DNA of 64,000 nucleotides, taken from positions 10,098,499 through 10,162,498 of the forward strand of contig OU452208.1 of the NCBI GenBank assembly GCA_911728435.2. Direction: 5' to 3'. Below, piece by piece: positions 31,230 to 42,207 of the stretch. Made by a program: the position numbers and the translations under genes. Position 1 is the stretch's first letter. Each line of letters opens with the position of its first letter. Origin of the DNA: Apoderus coryli (Eukaryota; Arthropoda; Insecta; Coleoptera; Attelabidae). A model generated the notes under the pieces. The model made no database searches, was not told the DNA's origin, and saw nothing but the letters and a program-made list of their open reading frames with translations.

Positions 31230-32779
31230 TTAACCCATTAATCCCCAACGTTGCGTAAACGAAACATTTTTAAAATTTTTTTTTCCAATGTGCCAGTAAA
31301 AAAAATACTTTTTTGTTGCTACAATTTTTTCAAAATACAACAAAGACTTTACGTTTTAAGAAATATGTCGACAGAGTTAAGATATTTATTTTGTGCGAAT
31401 TTATGAACTCGCAACATTTTGAGATTTATCATTTCATATATTCGTCAATCTATTTGTCTGACACAGAAACGGATGAGATATTTCAAATTATGGATTTAGA
31501 TTCCCATGATCTTTAGTAAAAAGGGCGTTATATGATATTTTACAAAACATGTATAGTTTTTGCATATCGGATCATTTTTCCTAATGTTGCGTATACGCAA
31601 CGTTGGGAATTCCGGTAAGAAGGCGCCATAATGTCGCGCCCTTCGCTGACCCACAATTAGGTAGCATTTATTTTGTTTCTTATATAATTTGTGTGTGATT
31701 CTTCTTAGTGAGTGTCAACAAAGATACTAAGTTATAATTATTGTGATTTAAAATTATATTATATATAAAATATAAAGTGAAGCTCTGGAAAATATTGACT
31801 TGAAGTAAGTGATAATTATGGTTCTGTTTGTTATTTTTTTTTTAAATAATTTGTTTGGTTATAATGATGTCTTGGAAAAACAGAATGCCTTAGTTATCTG
31901 CTGAGCTTTTAGCTATATTGGAGGAGGATGAGGATTTACTGCAGACTGATACCGTGGATGCAGTATATATTCCGCCACCCGTAGATGCACTTACAGACGA
32001 AGAGGAGCTTGACGAAAATATATGTGAAAACGTTGAAGATTTATCAGATGTTGCGGGGACCTACGAAATACACGCAAATTTGCCTGATACTTCTGAAGCC
32101 TTAGATGATGAATCTTTACCGTCAAATTCAAAAAAAGCAAAACTATGTGCAAAAAATATAAAAATGAAGTCGAAGAAAACTCTACCGAAGTGGAGAAAAG
32201 AGACCCCAATATATACAACAGGACCACATAATGAAGAAAATAATATCTTGGAACAAATTGAAAACAGAGTTTGTGGAAAAAGCCCTTTTGAAGTTTTTTC
32301 CTTGTACTTCAGTGACGAAGTTTGGGAAAAAATAATATATTATACTCGTAGAAGAAAATATGCTCACGACAATAATAGGCATTCATTTGATATTGATAAA
32401 ACAAGCCTAAAGCGATTTTTCGGCATACTCATTTTTTCGGGATACCATACGGTTACCAGCTACAAAACTCTATTGGTCAAAAGACAACAAAGCAAGAAGA
32501 AGATGCTGACAGTGTAAAAACAACACAATATACATGTGTGCTAAATTTAAGGTGCATCTTCACACAAACTGTTTTGAAATATTTCACACTAAGTAGTAGT
32601 AGTATTTGTTTACCGTAAATCCCAATGTTGCGTATACGCAACATTTTTTTGTAAGAAAACTAAAAACTTGTATTTTTTTTTAACCTGATAAACAGTTATT
32701 TGGACATAGGTTTAATAATAAAATAAACTAAAATCACCGAAATTGTTTGATTTTCCAAGCTTGGGAATTAATGGGTTAA
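31230..32779 (+). mobile_element. piggyBac-type element, internally deleted
   Basis: TTAA stands at both ends (31230-31233, 32776-32779) and the termini are inverted: cccattaatccccaa against cccattaattcccaa, 14 of 15. The 16-bp palindrome gttgcgtatacgcaac occurs near both ends (31586-31601 and 32627-32642), with a half copy by the left end (aacgttgcgta). Length 1.55 kb against roughly 2.5 kb for full elements. It sits in the intron of the THAP9-like gene. Confidence 0.88.
31867..32594 (+). pseudogene. piggyBac transposase with catalytic domain deleted
   Basis: From ATG 31867 the frame reads MSWKNRMP, a stop (31891-31893), then LSAELLAILEEDEDLL and an acidic N-terminal region; RVCGKSPFEVFSLYFSDEVW and RFFGILIFSGYH are the start of the piggyBac transposase domain. 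After SYKTLLVKR the sequence jumps to the Cys/His tail CAKFKVHLHTNCFEIFHTK, ending TAG about 32592. The block with the three catalytic Asp residues is absent. A deletion derivative of an active relative, plus a later stop. Confidence 0.85.
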
Positions 32780-33789
32780 TACGTGGGCGTAAGAGGTAAG
32801 CTCACTTCACAGGTTCTCGGCCTTTTAACAGAAAAACTGACTTTTTGGACAAATTAGACATGGAACATCATATCATAACCATATTTTGTGTAACACATGT
32901 AGTTTTCGATATACAAGATCGATTTAAACACTTTTTGGACCCCTCTCGAAAAATTATTTTTTTTTGTTTCTGTAGTTAGTCAACGCCTTAAATTTATGTC
33001 AAAATTAACCCTTATTTACAAATATTTCAAAAACTACTGCACCTAGGCAACCCGTATGTCATTTTTCTTGTCCTTTAGAGCGGCATTTATATATGTTAAA
33101 ATATACAGAGTGTCGCATCAAGAAAAAGCAGGTTTGGTCCGCTGCGCGTTTGTGAACTACCCTATGTAATTAAAAACATTTTTGGTTGTAGATCTCTTCA
33201 GGTCCTAAAATTTTGTAAAGGATTTTTTTGTCTATCGCTTATAGATTGAGCTAGCTATCTTCCGCCCACACACTAATGGGCCACCCTGTATATTATATAA
33301 CGCTTAATAGCTGTATATCTAGAAATATCAAATATCGAGAGCGTTATAGAAAGATTTAATGTAATGAGGTTAGTTTTTAAAATGATATAAATCTAAGTAT
33401 ATAGGTTAAAAAAAAAATTTCATAGGTTTACACATTGTTTGTTTTGTTTATTAAGGCATCAAAACGGAAATTTTAATTGAATCTACTTAGAAGTTTGGTA
33501 TATTAAAGACTAATAACATAATCGCGTAAGTTAACCCTATACCAAAATTACAGGGTGTGCAAAAATCCCCATAACAATAAATTTTTTAATAACGCTCTCG
33601 ATCTTTGATATTTCTAAAAATAAAACTTTGTAAAAAGATGTACTAGTTTTATCAGAATACTATCTTAAACTTACTAAGTACTTATGTAAATAATATATTA
33701 TTTTTTTTTCATTAATTGGTCGTGTTGATTTATACATAGGTGAAAGCATTAAGCTATGAAATATGCTAATGTGTTCTTTTGTTATTTAG
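32780..33789. other. Right part of the THAP9-like intron, with dispersed repeats
   Basis: Holds several cagggtg/caccctg transposon-end pieces (33102, 33280, 33551) and an inverted pair around aatatcaaatatcgagagcgttata (33325) and taacgctctcgatctttgat (33590). The same block recurs at 48600-48780 and 49225-49270. No coding exon seen. Ends with the ttatttag acceptor at 33782-33789. Confidence 0.5.
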
Positions 33790-36331
33790 GAGACGCGGAG
33801 CTTCTACATTTATCGCCTGAAAAACTATACGAAAGAAAACGCGTGTGCAGTGTACATTTTGTCGAAAACGATTTTGTAAATCGCAAAAAAGAAATAGACT
33901 TAATTACTTCGCGGTTCCGCAAAACTATAAAGAGACACTAGACTTGACTGAATCTTTAGTAGTTGTCCCACCATTGGAGACATATAGTAATTCAAAAATA
34001 AATAATTCGCCACGTGATTCTTCAATGGTAGCTGTTGAGCTAAGTAGTTCAAACCAAACAACACACATGTCGCCACAACGGAACACATACTTGGAAGCCA
34101 TTTCAGATATGCCTACACCATCTCCAAGAACTAAAATGTTACGACGACGACGTGTTCTTTTTCCGAAAATTTCGACAAATTCCTCTGTATCACAATTTAA
34201 AAATCTTCTTTCCATACAAAAACGTCAATTGCGTAAGAAAAATTTGACGATTGCAAAACTGAGGCAACAGTTACGCATGCAAAGCAAAATGCGTGAAAGA
34301 AAAACAAGTGTTGATATGTTTAGTCTCAAATCAAAATATGCCGAAGCACTTGTTAATATGCAGATACACCACAAACCTGGTCGTCCCTGGACAGAAACTG
34401 AAAAGGACTTGAGTCTTTTGTCCTATTATAAATCCCCAAGCGCCTATAAATATTGGCGAAACAATTTAAAAATCTCTATGCCCAGTGTGTCCACTATTCG
34501 AGCCTGGATTAGTGACATTCCGTGCCTAGCTGGTTTTAATGAGGGTATTATTGAAGAACTTAAACGAAAAGTATCTACCATGGAAGAAAATGAAAAATAT
34601 TGCACTCTAATTTTTGACGAAATTTCTATAAAAAAATACCTTCAATATTCGGCAAAATATGATAAAATCGAAGGTTTTCATGACCACGGTGGGAACACAA
34701 GGAAAAACATGTTTGGTAGTCAAACAATGCTTTTTTTGTTACGAGGAATATACAAAAATTGGAAATATCCGCTAGCATATTTTGTTTCTGCAACGGCAAT
34801 GTCGGGCAAAGATCTTAGGCCTAATTTAGAAAATGCGTTAACAATTCTTTTAGATATTGGCCTAAAAGTTGTAGCCGTCGTTTGCGATCAAGGCAAAAAC
34901 AACCAATCCGCAATGAAAGCTCTAGGGGTGACCAGAGATAAGCCGTTTTTTTATATTGGCCAATCAAAAATATTTTCAATATACGATGCTTTACATTTGA
35001 TAAAAAATTTTAGAAATAATTTTCTGCATAACAGGTATTTGTTTAAAAACAATTTAGTAAATTTTGATGACATAAGAAACGCATATAGGATTGACCAAAA
35101 TAGTACTTCAAGCAGAAGTATGATTAAAATTAGTGAAGCCCATCTTAACCCAGATAATTTCCAAAAAATGAGTTGTAAATTGGCTACTCAAGTATTTAGC
35201 AATTCTGTCGCCGCAGCTATAAGAACTGCAGTTAGTACTAATGAATTAGTGTCGCCGACTGCATTGCATACCGCAGATTTTATTCAATTTGTTAATAATT
35301 TATTTGACACGTTAAATAGTAAAGAGCTCTTCGCGAAGAACCCATATGCTTCTGCCCTTTATAATGAAAGACCCATAATACAAGAAACTATGGAAGGCGC
35401 TATTGAAGTAGTGCTGACGTTAGCAAAAGAAGGCAAAGTTGGAGTGTATAGTAGACCTGATTGCTTCGATGGGATGATACAATCTTTAAAAGCAGTTCTT
35501 GGGATTTATGAAGAAAATAAAAAATTTGGGTTTCACTACTTATTGACCAATAGATTAAACCAAGATCCAATAGAAAATAAATTCTCTTCATTTAGGCAAC
35601 GTGGTGGTTATAATCCTAATCCCACAGTAAGAACGTTTCGAACTACATTTCGTTTATCGCTTAAGGTAAATCTTTTAAAACCTACAAATATTTCATCGAA
35701 TTGTGAAGACGATGAAGAAAGTACTACTCGTATATGTCCGTCATCTGATGTGATGGCTCCGTTTCAGCTTGCACAAGTTGAAGTCCGTACTATGCCAGAT
35801 ACATCATCACCGGCACCTTCTAGTATTTCAGTGAGTTGTGGCTCTGAAGTACCAAAAAGAACAAAAGTTACTTTACAGGATTGTTCTGACACTTACTTTG
35901 CAGGCTATTTAATCAATAAAACATTAAATAAATTTAATAATTGCACAAATTGTGCAACTCACCTAATTGATGCGTCAAACATACTTGGGGATAAAAATCA
36001 ATTATTAATTTTAAACAAGACATATCGTAATGTGTCAACTGGCTTGAAAAAACCAGTCCCTCGGTTAGTAGTTTTTGTGAAAAAATGTTTAGTTTACATA
36101 CATAAAGTTTTAAATAATAGTCCACACAGAAATAATCTTTCTCAATATATAAAAGAAAAAATTTTAAGAAATTTTATTGCGATATTTCCCCCAGCATGTG
36201 AACATCATACCGCATATTTTATTGATTTAATGATTCGGACAAAAATATATAAGGAATGTATATGGAGAACATCTTTTTCAAAAAAAACTATTAGAAGAAA
36301 ACGAAAGGTAGATATTCTACAAAATTTGTAA

Positions 36332-36689
36332 TATTTCTGCATTTTGTTTTTAAATTCATTATTTGTCTTTAACGATCAATACATCTTTTAATGATATTTA
36401 GCATTCTCTAAATATTTACAAACGAGTCTTTGTGTTTTTTTCAATTTAGAGTAATATGTATTTTGAACTTTCCGATGGAAATTATTGGTTACTTCCCGGA
36501 CCCAGGGAAAGTATTTCTAAAATATATGACCCGCGTAACGAAACAGAAATTTAATTTATTCCAATAAACTAACCTAACAAACTAACTACTTTATTCAAAA
36601 ATTAGAAATTAAAAAAATAGGTCTAGGCAAGTGTCAAAACAAAACACTCCAAAATGTATGGGGAATCTAAAAATATAATAATATAGATA
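36332..36689. other. 3' flank of the THAP9-like gene
   Basis: At 36520-36620 cgcgtaacgaaacagaaattt and ccaataaactaacctaacaaac match the dispersed repeat of 39905-40110 and 62755-62880. No gene. Confidence 0.45.
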
Positions 36690-36830
36690 AAATTGGTATC
36701 AACTTCCGGTATTACCGGACGTCGCACAATTATAACAATATTTTATAGACTGATAATTAGATGACTAACTAACATTTTGAAAACAATTTTTTCCAAAACT
36801 TCTAATGTACCAACGACCAGTAATCACCCT
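36690..36830 (+). repeat. Dispersed repeat, copy 3
   Basis: tatcaacttccggtattacc, then a stretch to tctaatgtaccaacgacc, in the same order as 11320-11465. Confidence 0.55.
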
Positions 36831-37074
36831 ATCTGTCCTATGTAAAATAAAAATTTGTCGTTTATTATTTAAACTATCTGTGTTATCCAATAAATTATTC
36901 TTACTGAAAAATTTTTCTTATAATATTTTGGCTATACTTATAGCCTGCAAAATAATTGTCAGCACGCAGTCTTACAAAGTAATCTTAAAAGAATGAGGTT
37001 GAATCTCTAAATGTTTCGCACTAAAACTACTACTGCAGTAGGAGTTGAATTTGAGGTTGCAATAATTGATCTGA

Positions 37075-37207
37075 GTGTTATGAGGTCATTGCTGCTTCAC
37101 AATTGGAAGATGATAGTGGTTTTAAAAGATTTGCTACTCTTCAAGATATTCGAAATGGTGATCTGAAATGTATAGCAGTTGGATTACCATTGTATCCATC
37201 TCTAATA
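37075..37207 (+). pseudogene. Coding-like remnant cut by the DD41D element
   Basis: One frame reads EVIAASQLEDDSGFKRF, ATLQDIRNGDLKCIAVGLPL, YPSLI without a stop and with balanced codon use, right up to the TA at which the transposon begins. I do not recognise the protein. It does not resume after 39298. It may be an exon fragment or an older transposon's protein. Confidence 0.25.
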
Positions 37208-37209
37208 TA

Positions 37210-39296
37210 CAGGGTGGTCCAACGAAAAGTTTGCACCTAGCTTTTCTCTTTTTTTTGTAGTCGAATGCGAAAATGCTCGGACACGTCGATTTTGCTTTTG
37301 AGGGGGACACATTTTAAACATATTTTTCGATCTGCGCCTTTAACCCCCTAGCGGGGGTGAGTAACAACCCTAAAATTTTAAATGGAAAGAGGGGTCTAAT
37401 GACATATCATTTGAAAGGACACAAAATTGTCTTTCTAATGATACCCTATTTGTCGAATTTTACTAAAACAGTTAATACGAAAACGACTTTAAAGACATTA
37501 AGCCGATAATTTTGGTATTAATGAGAAATACAAATAAGTTTTAATTATTGCGAGTGAAAACACCTGCAATCGTTAGTACATTCCAATGTTTGTTAGTCTT
37601 AACATTGCTTTGTAAAAAAAGTAAACAAGCTGTTAAATTGATTTATTAAAACGTTACATTAACAAATGTTGAAAATGTGACCCATTTGATTCCATACAAT
37701 AATACAGATTTTGTTCAAATCTATTTCTAACATTTTGTAGCATATCAGGTGTTATGTTTCTGCACTCTTCTGTAATGCGTTGGCGAAGATCTTCTATGGA
37801 CTCGGGCTTCGTGGCAAAACATTTATTTTTTAAGTGCCCCCAAAGAAAAAAGTCTAAAGGCGATAAATCCGGTGACCTGGCAGGCCATTCAATTGGGCCC
37901 CTCCTTCCAATCCACCGTCCAGGGAACCGGTCATCTAAGAACTGTCTTACAGGAGCCACATAGTGCGGAGGTGCTCCATCTTGCTGGAAATAAAGCCGAT
38001 CAGCAGTATGATTTTGGTCATCTTCTATTATTTGTGTTATTAAAGGATCAATTGTGTCTTCAAGCATGTTTAGGTACACTTCACCAGTTAAATTTCCAGG
38101 AATAAAAAGTGGTCCTATAATATGATTTCCTAATATGCCACACCAGACGTTTATTTTTTGAGGATACTGGGTATGAACCTCACGGAATAAATGTGGGTTA
38201 CTGTCATCCCAGTAACGGCAATTGTGCCTATTTACAGCTCCATTCAAATAAAATGTGCATTCGTCGGAAAAACAAATGTTAAATAATAATTGCGGATCTT
38301 CAATTAAACGCTGGCTCATTGCTTCACAAAATTGCAGCCTTCTATCAGGATCATCCTCATTTAGTTCCTGTACTAATTTGATTTTGTACGGATGAAATTT
38401 GTACGCTTTTAAAATTCGTATTATGGACGAACGGGAGACACCTGAGGCTTCAGCTAGTTGACGGGTACTTTGACTATGATCCATTTCAACATGCCCTAAA
38501 ACAGCGACTTCCACAGCTTCATTTCTGATCGGTTTCTGCGGCTGGTGTTTTACATTACAGACAGATCCGGTATCTACAAACTTTTTAACTAACTTGCCAA
38601 CGTACACATCATTCACATTTTTATCGGGATGTCTCTCATTAAATAAGCGAGCCGTAAGTCTAGCACTACTATTATTTTGAAAATAAAGTTTAACAATTTC
38701 AACTCGTTCTAGAATGGAATAAATCATTTTGTACGGTAAAAGTAAAATAACTTGAGAAGCAACCAAACTGAATCAATGAAAAGACTAAAATAAACGGTGT
38801 AAATTCTTTTCCTACACGTATCTGCAGTTTTTATTTCAACAAAAAACGCAAACGATTAGTGAGGAATTTAGTTCTGATAAATAAGATAGTGTTTTTGAAA
38901 TCCCGTTTTTCTTCAAAGTAAATAATTTAGAAATGATTGTAGTTGTTTTCAGTCGTAATAATTAAAACTTATTTGTATTTCTCATTAATACCAAAATTAT
39001 CGGCTTAATGTCTTTAAAGTCGTTTTCGTATTAACTGTTTTAGTAAAATTCGACAAATAGGGTATCATTAGAAAGACAATTTTGTGTCCTTTCAAATGAT
39101 ATGTCATTAGACCCCTCTTTCCATTTAAAATTTTAGGGTTGTTACTCACCCCCGCTAGGGGGTTAAAGGCGCAGATCGAAAAATATGTTTAAAATGTGTC
39201 CCCCTCAAAAGCAAAATCGACGTGTCCGAGCATTTTCGCATTCGACTACAAAAAAAAGAGAAAAGCTAGGTGCAAACTTTTCGTTGGACCACCCTG
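37210..39296 (-). mobile_element. Complete Tc1/mariner-superfamily element with long TIRs
   Basis: TA flanks both ends; termini read CAGGGTGGTCCAACGAAAAG and its inverse. The terminal inverted repeats run about 345 bases (37210-37555 and 38952-39296) with almost no differences, then fade. One transposase frame fills the middle on the minus strand. All structural parts of an autonomous element are present, which makes it the best candidate for a recently active transposon here. Confidence 0.92.
37654..38727 (-). CDS. Tc1/mariner-superfamily transposase, DD41D type, intact
   Basis: From ATG at 38727 the frame is 357 codons (the open stretch begins at 38766 but without an ATG). N-terminal paired-type HTH region: YSILERVEIVKLYFQNNSS, SARLTARLFNERHPD, then STRQLAEASGVSRSSIIRIL. 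DDE domain: FSDECTFYLNG (first Asp), LYFQQDGAPPHYV (second Asp), WPARSPDLSPLDFFLWGHL (third). Between the second and third Asp I count 41 residues, matching the DD41D (rosa-like) group rather than mariner DD34D. It ends SHFQHLLM. The enzyme cuts and joins at TA; no stop or frameshift is visible. Confidence 0.9.
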   Translation of the reverse strand: MIYSILERVEIVKLYFQNNSSARLTARLFNERHPDKNVNDVYVGKLVKKFVDTGSVCNVKHQPQKPIRNEAVEVAVLGHVEMDHSQSTRQLAEASGVSRSSIIRILKAYKFHPYKIKLVQELNEDDPDRRLQFCEAMSQRLIEDPQLLFNICFSDECTFYLNGAVNRHNCRYWDDSNPHLFREVHTQYPQKINVWCGILGNHIIGPLFIPGNLTGEVYLNMLEDTIDPLITQIIEDDQNHTADRLYFQQDGAPPHYVAPVRQFLDDRFPGRWIGRRGPIEWPARSPDLSPLDFFLWGHLKNKCFATKPESIEDLRQRITEECRNITPDMLQNVRNRFEQNLYYCMESNGSHFQHLLM

Positions 39297-39298
39297 TA

Positions 39299-39904
39299 TA
39301 TAATATATGTAAACTTATTTTCGATTGGATATTGGTTAAGTCATTAAAATTTGTAGCCCAATTTTTCTTAATCCTCATACAAACACAAAATTGATTCCAT
39401 CTTCCATTTTTTTTAGTAGATTTTCGAAGTAATTGCACAAGTGCATCAAAATTACCGATAATTTTACATGACAGCGTTTGAATGTAGTTTTTCCAAGACA
39501 ACACGCTCGAATGCAAAATTATCTGGTTATTTTGATGCACGAGTGTAATTCGGGGGAATATTTCCCGAATACTGTCGCCACACGTATTGTCTGTTGTGTT
39601 TGGTGTTCTTTGGTTCGCTTTCCATCACTTTATTTTCTATAATTCCCAATGAATCACATCCGAATCGAGACATTTTTAAAAATATTTTTTGACTTTACTT
39701 GTCAAACTGATTTTATTATTAATTATCATGGATTCACAATGAGATTACCGTGGATACGTAAACAATGCAATCAAAGATTAATCTTTGATGCAATTATCGC
39801 AGTGCTCTTTCGGTTTCTACAGTGCAGTTACCGCTGTAATCAATCGATAATTGCACTGCTCTCATAGGATTTTTTACACATGAGGGAAATATTCAAAAAA
39901 ATCA
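39299..39904. other. Non-coding, with an imperfect fold-back near 39775-39865
   Basis: gatgcaattatcgcagtgctc and, inverted, gagagcagtgcaattatcga surround a short core; next to it aatcaaagattaatctttgat is palindromic. It looks like a small MITE. No gene. Confidence 0.4.
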
Positions 39905-40120
39905 GTTGTGTCGCCCCAAAACTTTCTCGACAAGATATAATGTAATCAAAAATATAGGCATGACCTGCGTAACGAAACAGAATTTTAATAATTATTATTA
40001 TTATAATTGTATTATATTAATTATTTCCAATAAACTAATGTAACAAACTAACTACTTTATTAAAAAATTAGAAAACAAAATATTGGCAGAACTGGGACTC
40101 GAACCCATGACGGTGCCTAA
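39905..40120 (-). repeat. Dispersed repeat with tRNA-derived head (SINE-like)
   Basis: Read on the minus strand, gtcatgggttcgagtcccag (B box at 40106-40094) and ttctgcca resemble the T arm and acceptor end of a tRNA. The body follows (ttttaataaagtagttagt ... attctgtttcgttacgcagg). Body sequence recurs at 36520-36620 and 62755-62880 without the tRNA part. No A box was found, so the head is incomplete. A (taa)n tract follows at 40118-40141. Confidence 0.5.
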
Positions 40121-40141
40121 TAATAATAATAATAATAATAA

Positions 40142-40844
40142 GGTACACACAGCTTAAAGTAGGAACCGTTACTTGCCGAGTTTTATTTAGAGGCAACTTT
40201 CTGCAAAAGTGTTCATTTTAGACCCATAAAATGATATTACTTTTATAAGGAAAAAATTTACAGGGAATAGAACATACGAAAGGATTTTTGCTATATAATT
40301 CTTTACTATTTAGGGTATCAAATAAATTATTGATAAATTCCACGTAATTTGCTGTGTCTGATGCAGTTTCCGATTCGAACTCGGAGTATAAAGTGTGGAA
40401 ACCCCTGTATATCCGAAAATAATCGTTATTTTGAAAAAATGTTTAAAGAAAAGTTATTGGGTATAATTTCTGGCACAACCTCCTGATGTTCAATTTTTTA
40501 TAGCGTTAACAGCTTTGTTGCTATGGCAACCAACTTTGTTTTTTTAAATGACATGGTATATTTTTCTTTTCATTTTTAGGTAGACAATTTATTTCTGGAT
40601 ACGACGATCTTAAATTTTTATAGGGTTACATTGGAAAATAATTGAGGAAAACTGTTTTATAAAACAATCATGTTCTTCGTTTACAGTTCATTAAAACTAA
40701 ATTTTTATAAGACTTGCCATGGAAAACATTGTAGCTGTCAATTGAAAATACTTGTAAAATAAAATACGAACAAATAAAAATTTAATTCAAAAAACCATTA
40801 GAAAGAAAATGGAATCCAACAACCTAATATTAAAAACTAGTCCA
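40142..40844. other. Intergenic, nothing recognised
   Basis: AT-rich; no frame or structure I can support. Confidence 0.4.
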
Positions 40845-41000
40845 ACATATGTTGAAAATGTTGTCCGTTGATATTTGCGCACAATTGGAGTCTCCTTTCA
40901 AATGAATTTCTTACTTTTACTGACATGACAGGTAATATTCTTCTAGATTCTCCAATAACTTTATACCTATTCTGTTTTTAATAATTTCACCACAGATCTT
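40845..41000 (-). pseudogene. DD41D-type transposase, C-terminal remnant
   Basis: Minus strand: RRILPVMSVKVRNSFERRLQ, LCANINGQHFQHMLD, stop. This is homologous by eye to the end of the intact enzyme at 37654 (VRNRFEQNLYYCMESNGSHFQHLLM). The rest of the gene is not found. Confidence 0.65.
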
Positions 41001-41084
41001 TGAGAAATATCGAAATTATTATCGGAGTCAAAAAAATTTATTAACAAAATTTATATGTTTTTTATGTTATTCGGTAATGAAAAA

Positions 41085-41160
41085 TATATGTTTCCATTAA
41101 GAAAAAAACGAGTTGACCTTGAGATAACCTTGAAACGGTTGACAAACTCGCCAATGGGTG
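41085..41160 (+). repeat. Dispersed repeat shared with 56043-56115
   Basis: gttgaccttgagataacctt, then gaaacggttgacaaactcgc; the other copy lies at 56068. Both are next to DD41D transposase C-terminal remnants, so this is probably their shared TIR. Confidence 0.55.
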
Positions 41161-41429
41161 CCACCATTGTTTTTCCCCCACAATAGCAAACATCTTTTAT
41201 TTGAACTTGTATAACATGTATAATATGTAATTTAAATCCATTGATATGCTCTTTGTACAATATATTTTTGAAGAGTTAACATGAAAACATGGCTTTTCCA
41301 CTGATACACCCAAGTTTTTAAGGCTGATTGGTTTTTCATTGATCGCATATAATAGTAACCATTTTTAATCCGCATTCTATAAGAATTTTTATAGCCGCCT
41401 CTAAAATATACTTTAAATAAACATGATTA

Positions 41430-41620
41430 ATAGTAATGAATTGCTTGCTACATAATGTAACAAGACAATAAGTTATGTTGGAAATTTGTTTCACACTACC
41501 ATGCTTTCACCAGACGGGCAGTTTCGTTGATTCACAATTCATCAGTGGTGATCGGCAGGCAGTGTGACCCAAATATTCAACATTTACGAAGAGCTTATAC
41601 TAGCATGAGAGATGAATGAC
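41430..41620 (-). repeat. Hammerhead-bearing dispersed repeat, copy 2
   Basis: Reverse-orientation copy of 17740-17930, from catgctagtataagctctt (minus strand, near 41605) to gtagcaagcaattcatta near 41440. With copy 3 it forms an inverted pair around about 40 bases. Confidence 0.75.
41507..41551 (-). ncRNA. Hammerhead ribozyme, copy 2
   Basis: Minus strand: TCACCA, CTGATGA, ATTG-TGAAT-CAAC (stem II with one A-C mismatch at its base), GAAAC, TGCCC, GTC, TGGTGA. All core nucleotides and stem I are kept; the stem III palindrome of copy 1 is lost. Probably weak or inactive compared with 17804-17847. Confidence 0.65.
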
Positions 41621-41634
41621 ATATCATAATTACA

Positions 41635-41800
41635 GGTAGTGTAAGCTCTTTGTAAATGTTGGAAATTTCGGTCACACTGGGTTGTGGATCAACGAAACTG
41701 CCCGCCTGATGAAAGTGTGGTAGTGTGAAACAAATTTCCAACATAACTTAAAAAGTCATGTATGTATGTAACAAGCCATTCATTAATAAAGCTTCCCGTC
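41635..41800 (+). repeat. Hammerhead-bearing dispersed repeat, copy 3 (ribozyme destroyed)
   Basis: Same frame of motifs as copy 1, but the stretch with CTGATGA is deleted and the cleavage triplet reads GCC. GTTG-TGGAT-CAAC and GAAAC remain. Confidence 0.65.
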
Positions 41801-42095
41801 AGGGAATATCTTGTGTTGGCAATAGGATATAATCAGTTGTTACTTCTCGTCCGGCCATCGTCTATCAACTTTCTCTCACCGGGCATATTGCCTGCTCACA
41901 CTAGATGTCTGCGTAAAATTAAATGTATCCGTTTGGTGGGTAGTTTTGATTACAATAAGTCGGTGCCAAGCCCAAGCTCGAAACAAAATAAATCTATATT
42001 TACCTACTACCTATTTGGCTTGGTACCGACTATTATGTGCATTGTTGTCTTTTGAATGATATTTGTATTTTGTTATTTTTCGTATTTTTTATTAG

Positions 42096-42207
42096 TTCTT
42101 TTGACAGCTCTGGTGTCATCAATACACCTGTATCCCGAATTGCACCAAATTGCGATGCTATTGAACAAGCATATAATCCTAAATATAATATTATTTTTGA
42201 ACTTTGA
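42096..42207 (+). CDS. Candidate terminal exon, unidentified
   Basis: After cgtattttttattag the frame SFDSSGVINTPVSRIAPNC, DAIEQAYNPKYNIIFEL reaches TGA at 42205-42207. Codon use is balanced for such an AT-rich place. No partner exon upstream is evident and I do not recognise it; it may be transposon protein. Confidence 0.25.

Larger units (their letters stand above)
30799..36331 (+). pseudogene. P-element/THAP9-like transposase gene, broken by one base
   Basis: Exon 1 (30799-30940) begins MERNNSKLSRNQCAFRNCN and holds the first half of a THAP C2CH finger (C-x4-C, HFFRFP); it ends TCAG|gtataag in phase 1. Exon 2 starts at 33790 after ttatttag and supplies RVCSVHF, the Cys-His half. In the A-run at 33885-33890 one base is missing; beyond it the frame RLNYFAVPQNYKETLD continues open to the stop at 36329-36331. 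Total exon length 2684 is one short of a multiple of three, and would give about 894 aa, close to THAP9. The catalytic domain shows FDEISIKK, AVVCDQGKNN and LNQDPIENKFSSFRQRGG, with the Asp, Asp and Glu of the family. The 2.85 kb intron contains a piggyBac relic. No TIRs were found, so transposon copy and domesticated gene are both possible. Confidence 0.85.

Noticed and set aside
33900..34215. Minus-strand frames opposite the THAP9-like gene
   Set aside because: Antisense to a long, motif-rich plus-strand frame.
37754..38105. Plus-strand frames in the DD41D element
   Set aside because: Antisense shadows of the transposase.
41762..42055. 97-codon frame
   Set aside because: Starts inside the ribozyme repeat and shows no recognisable domain.
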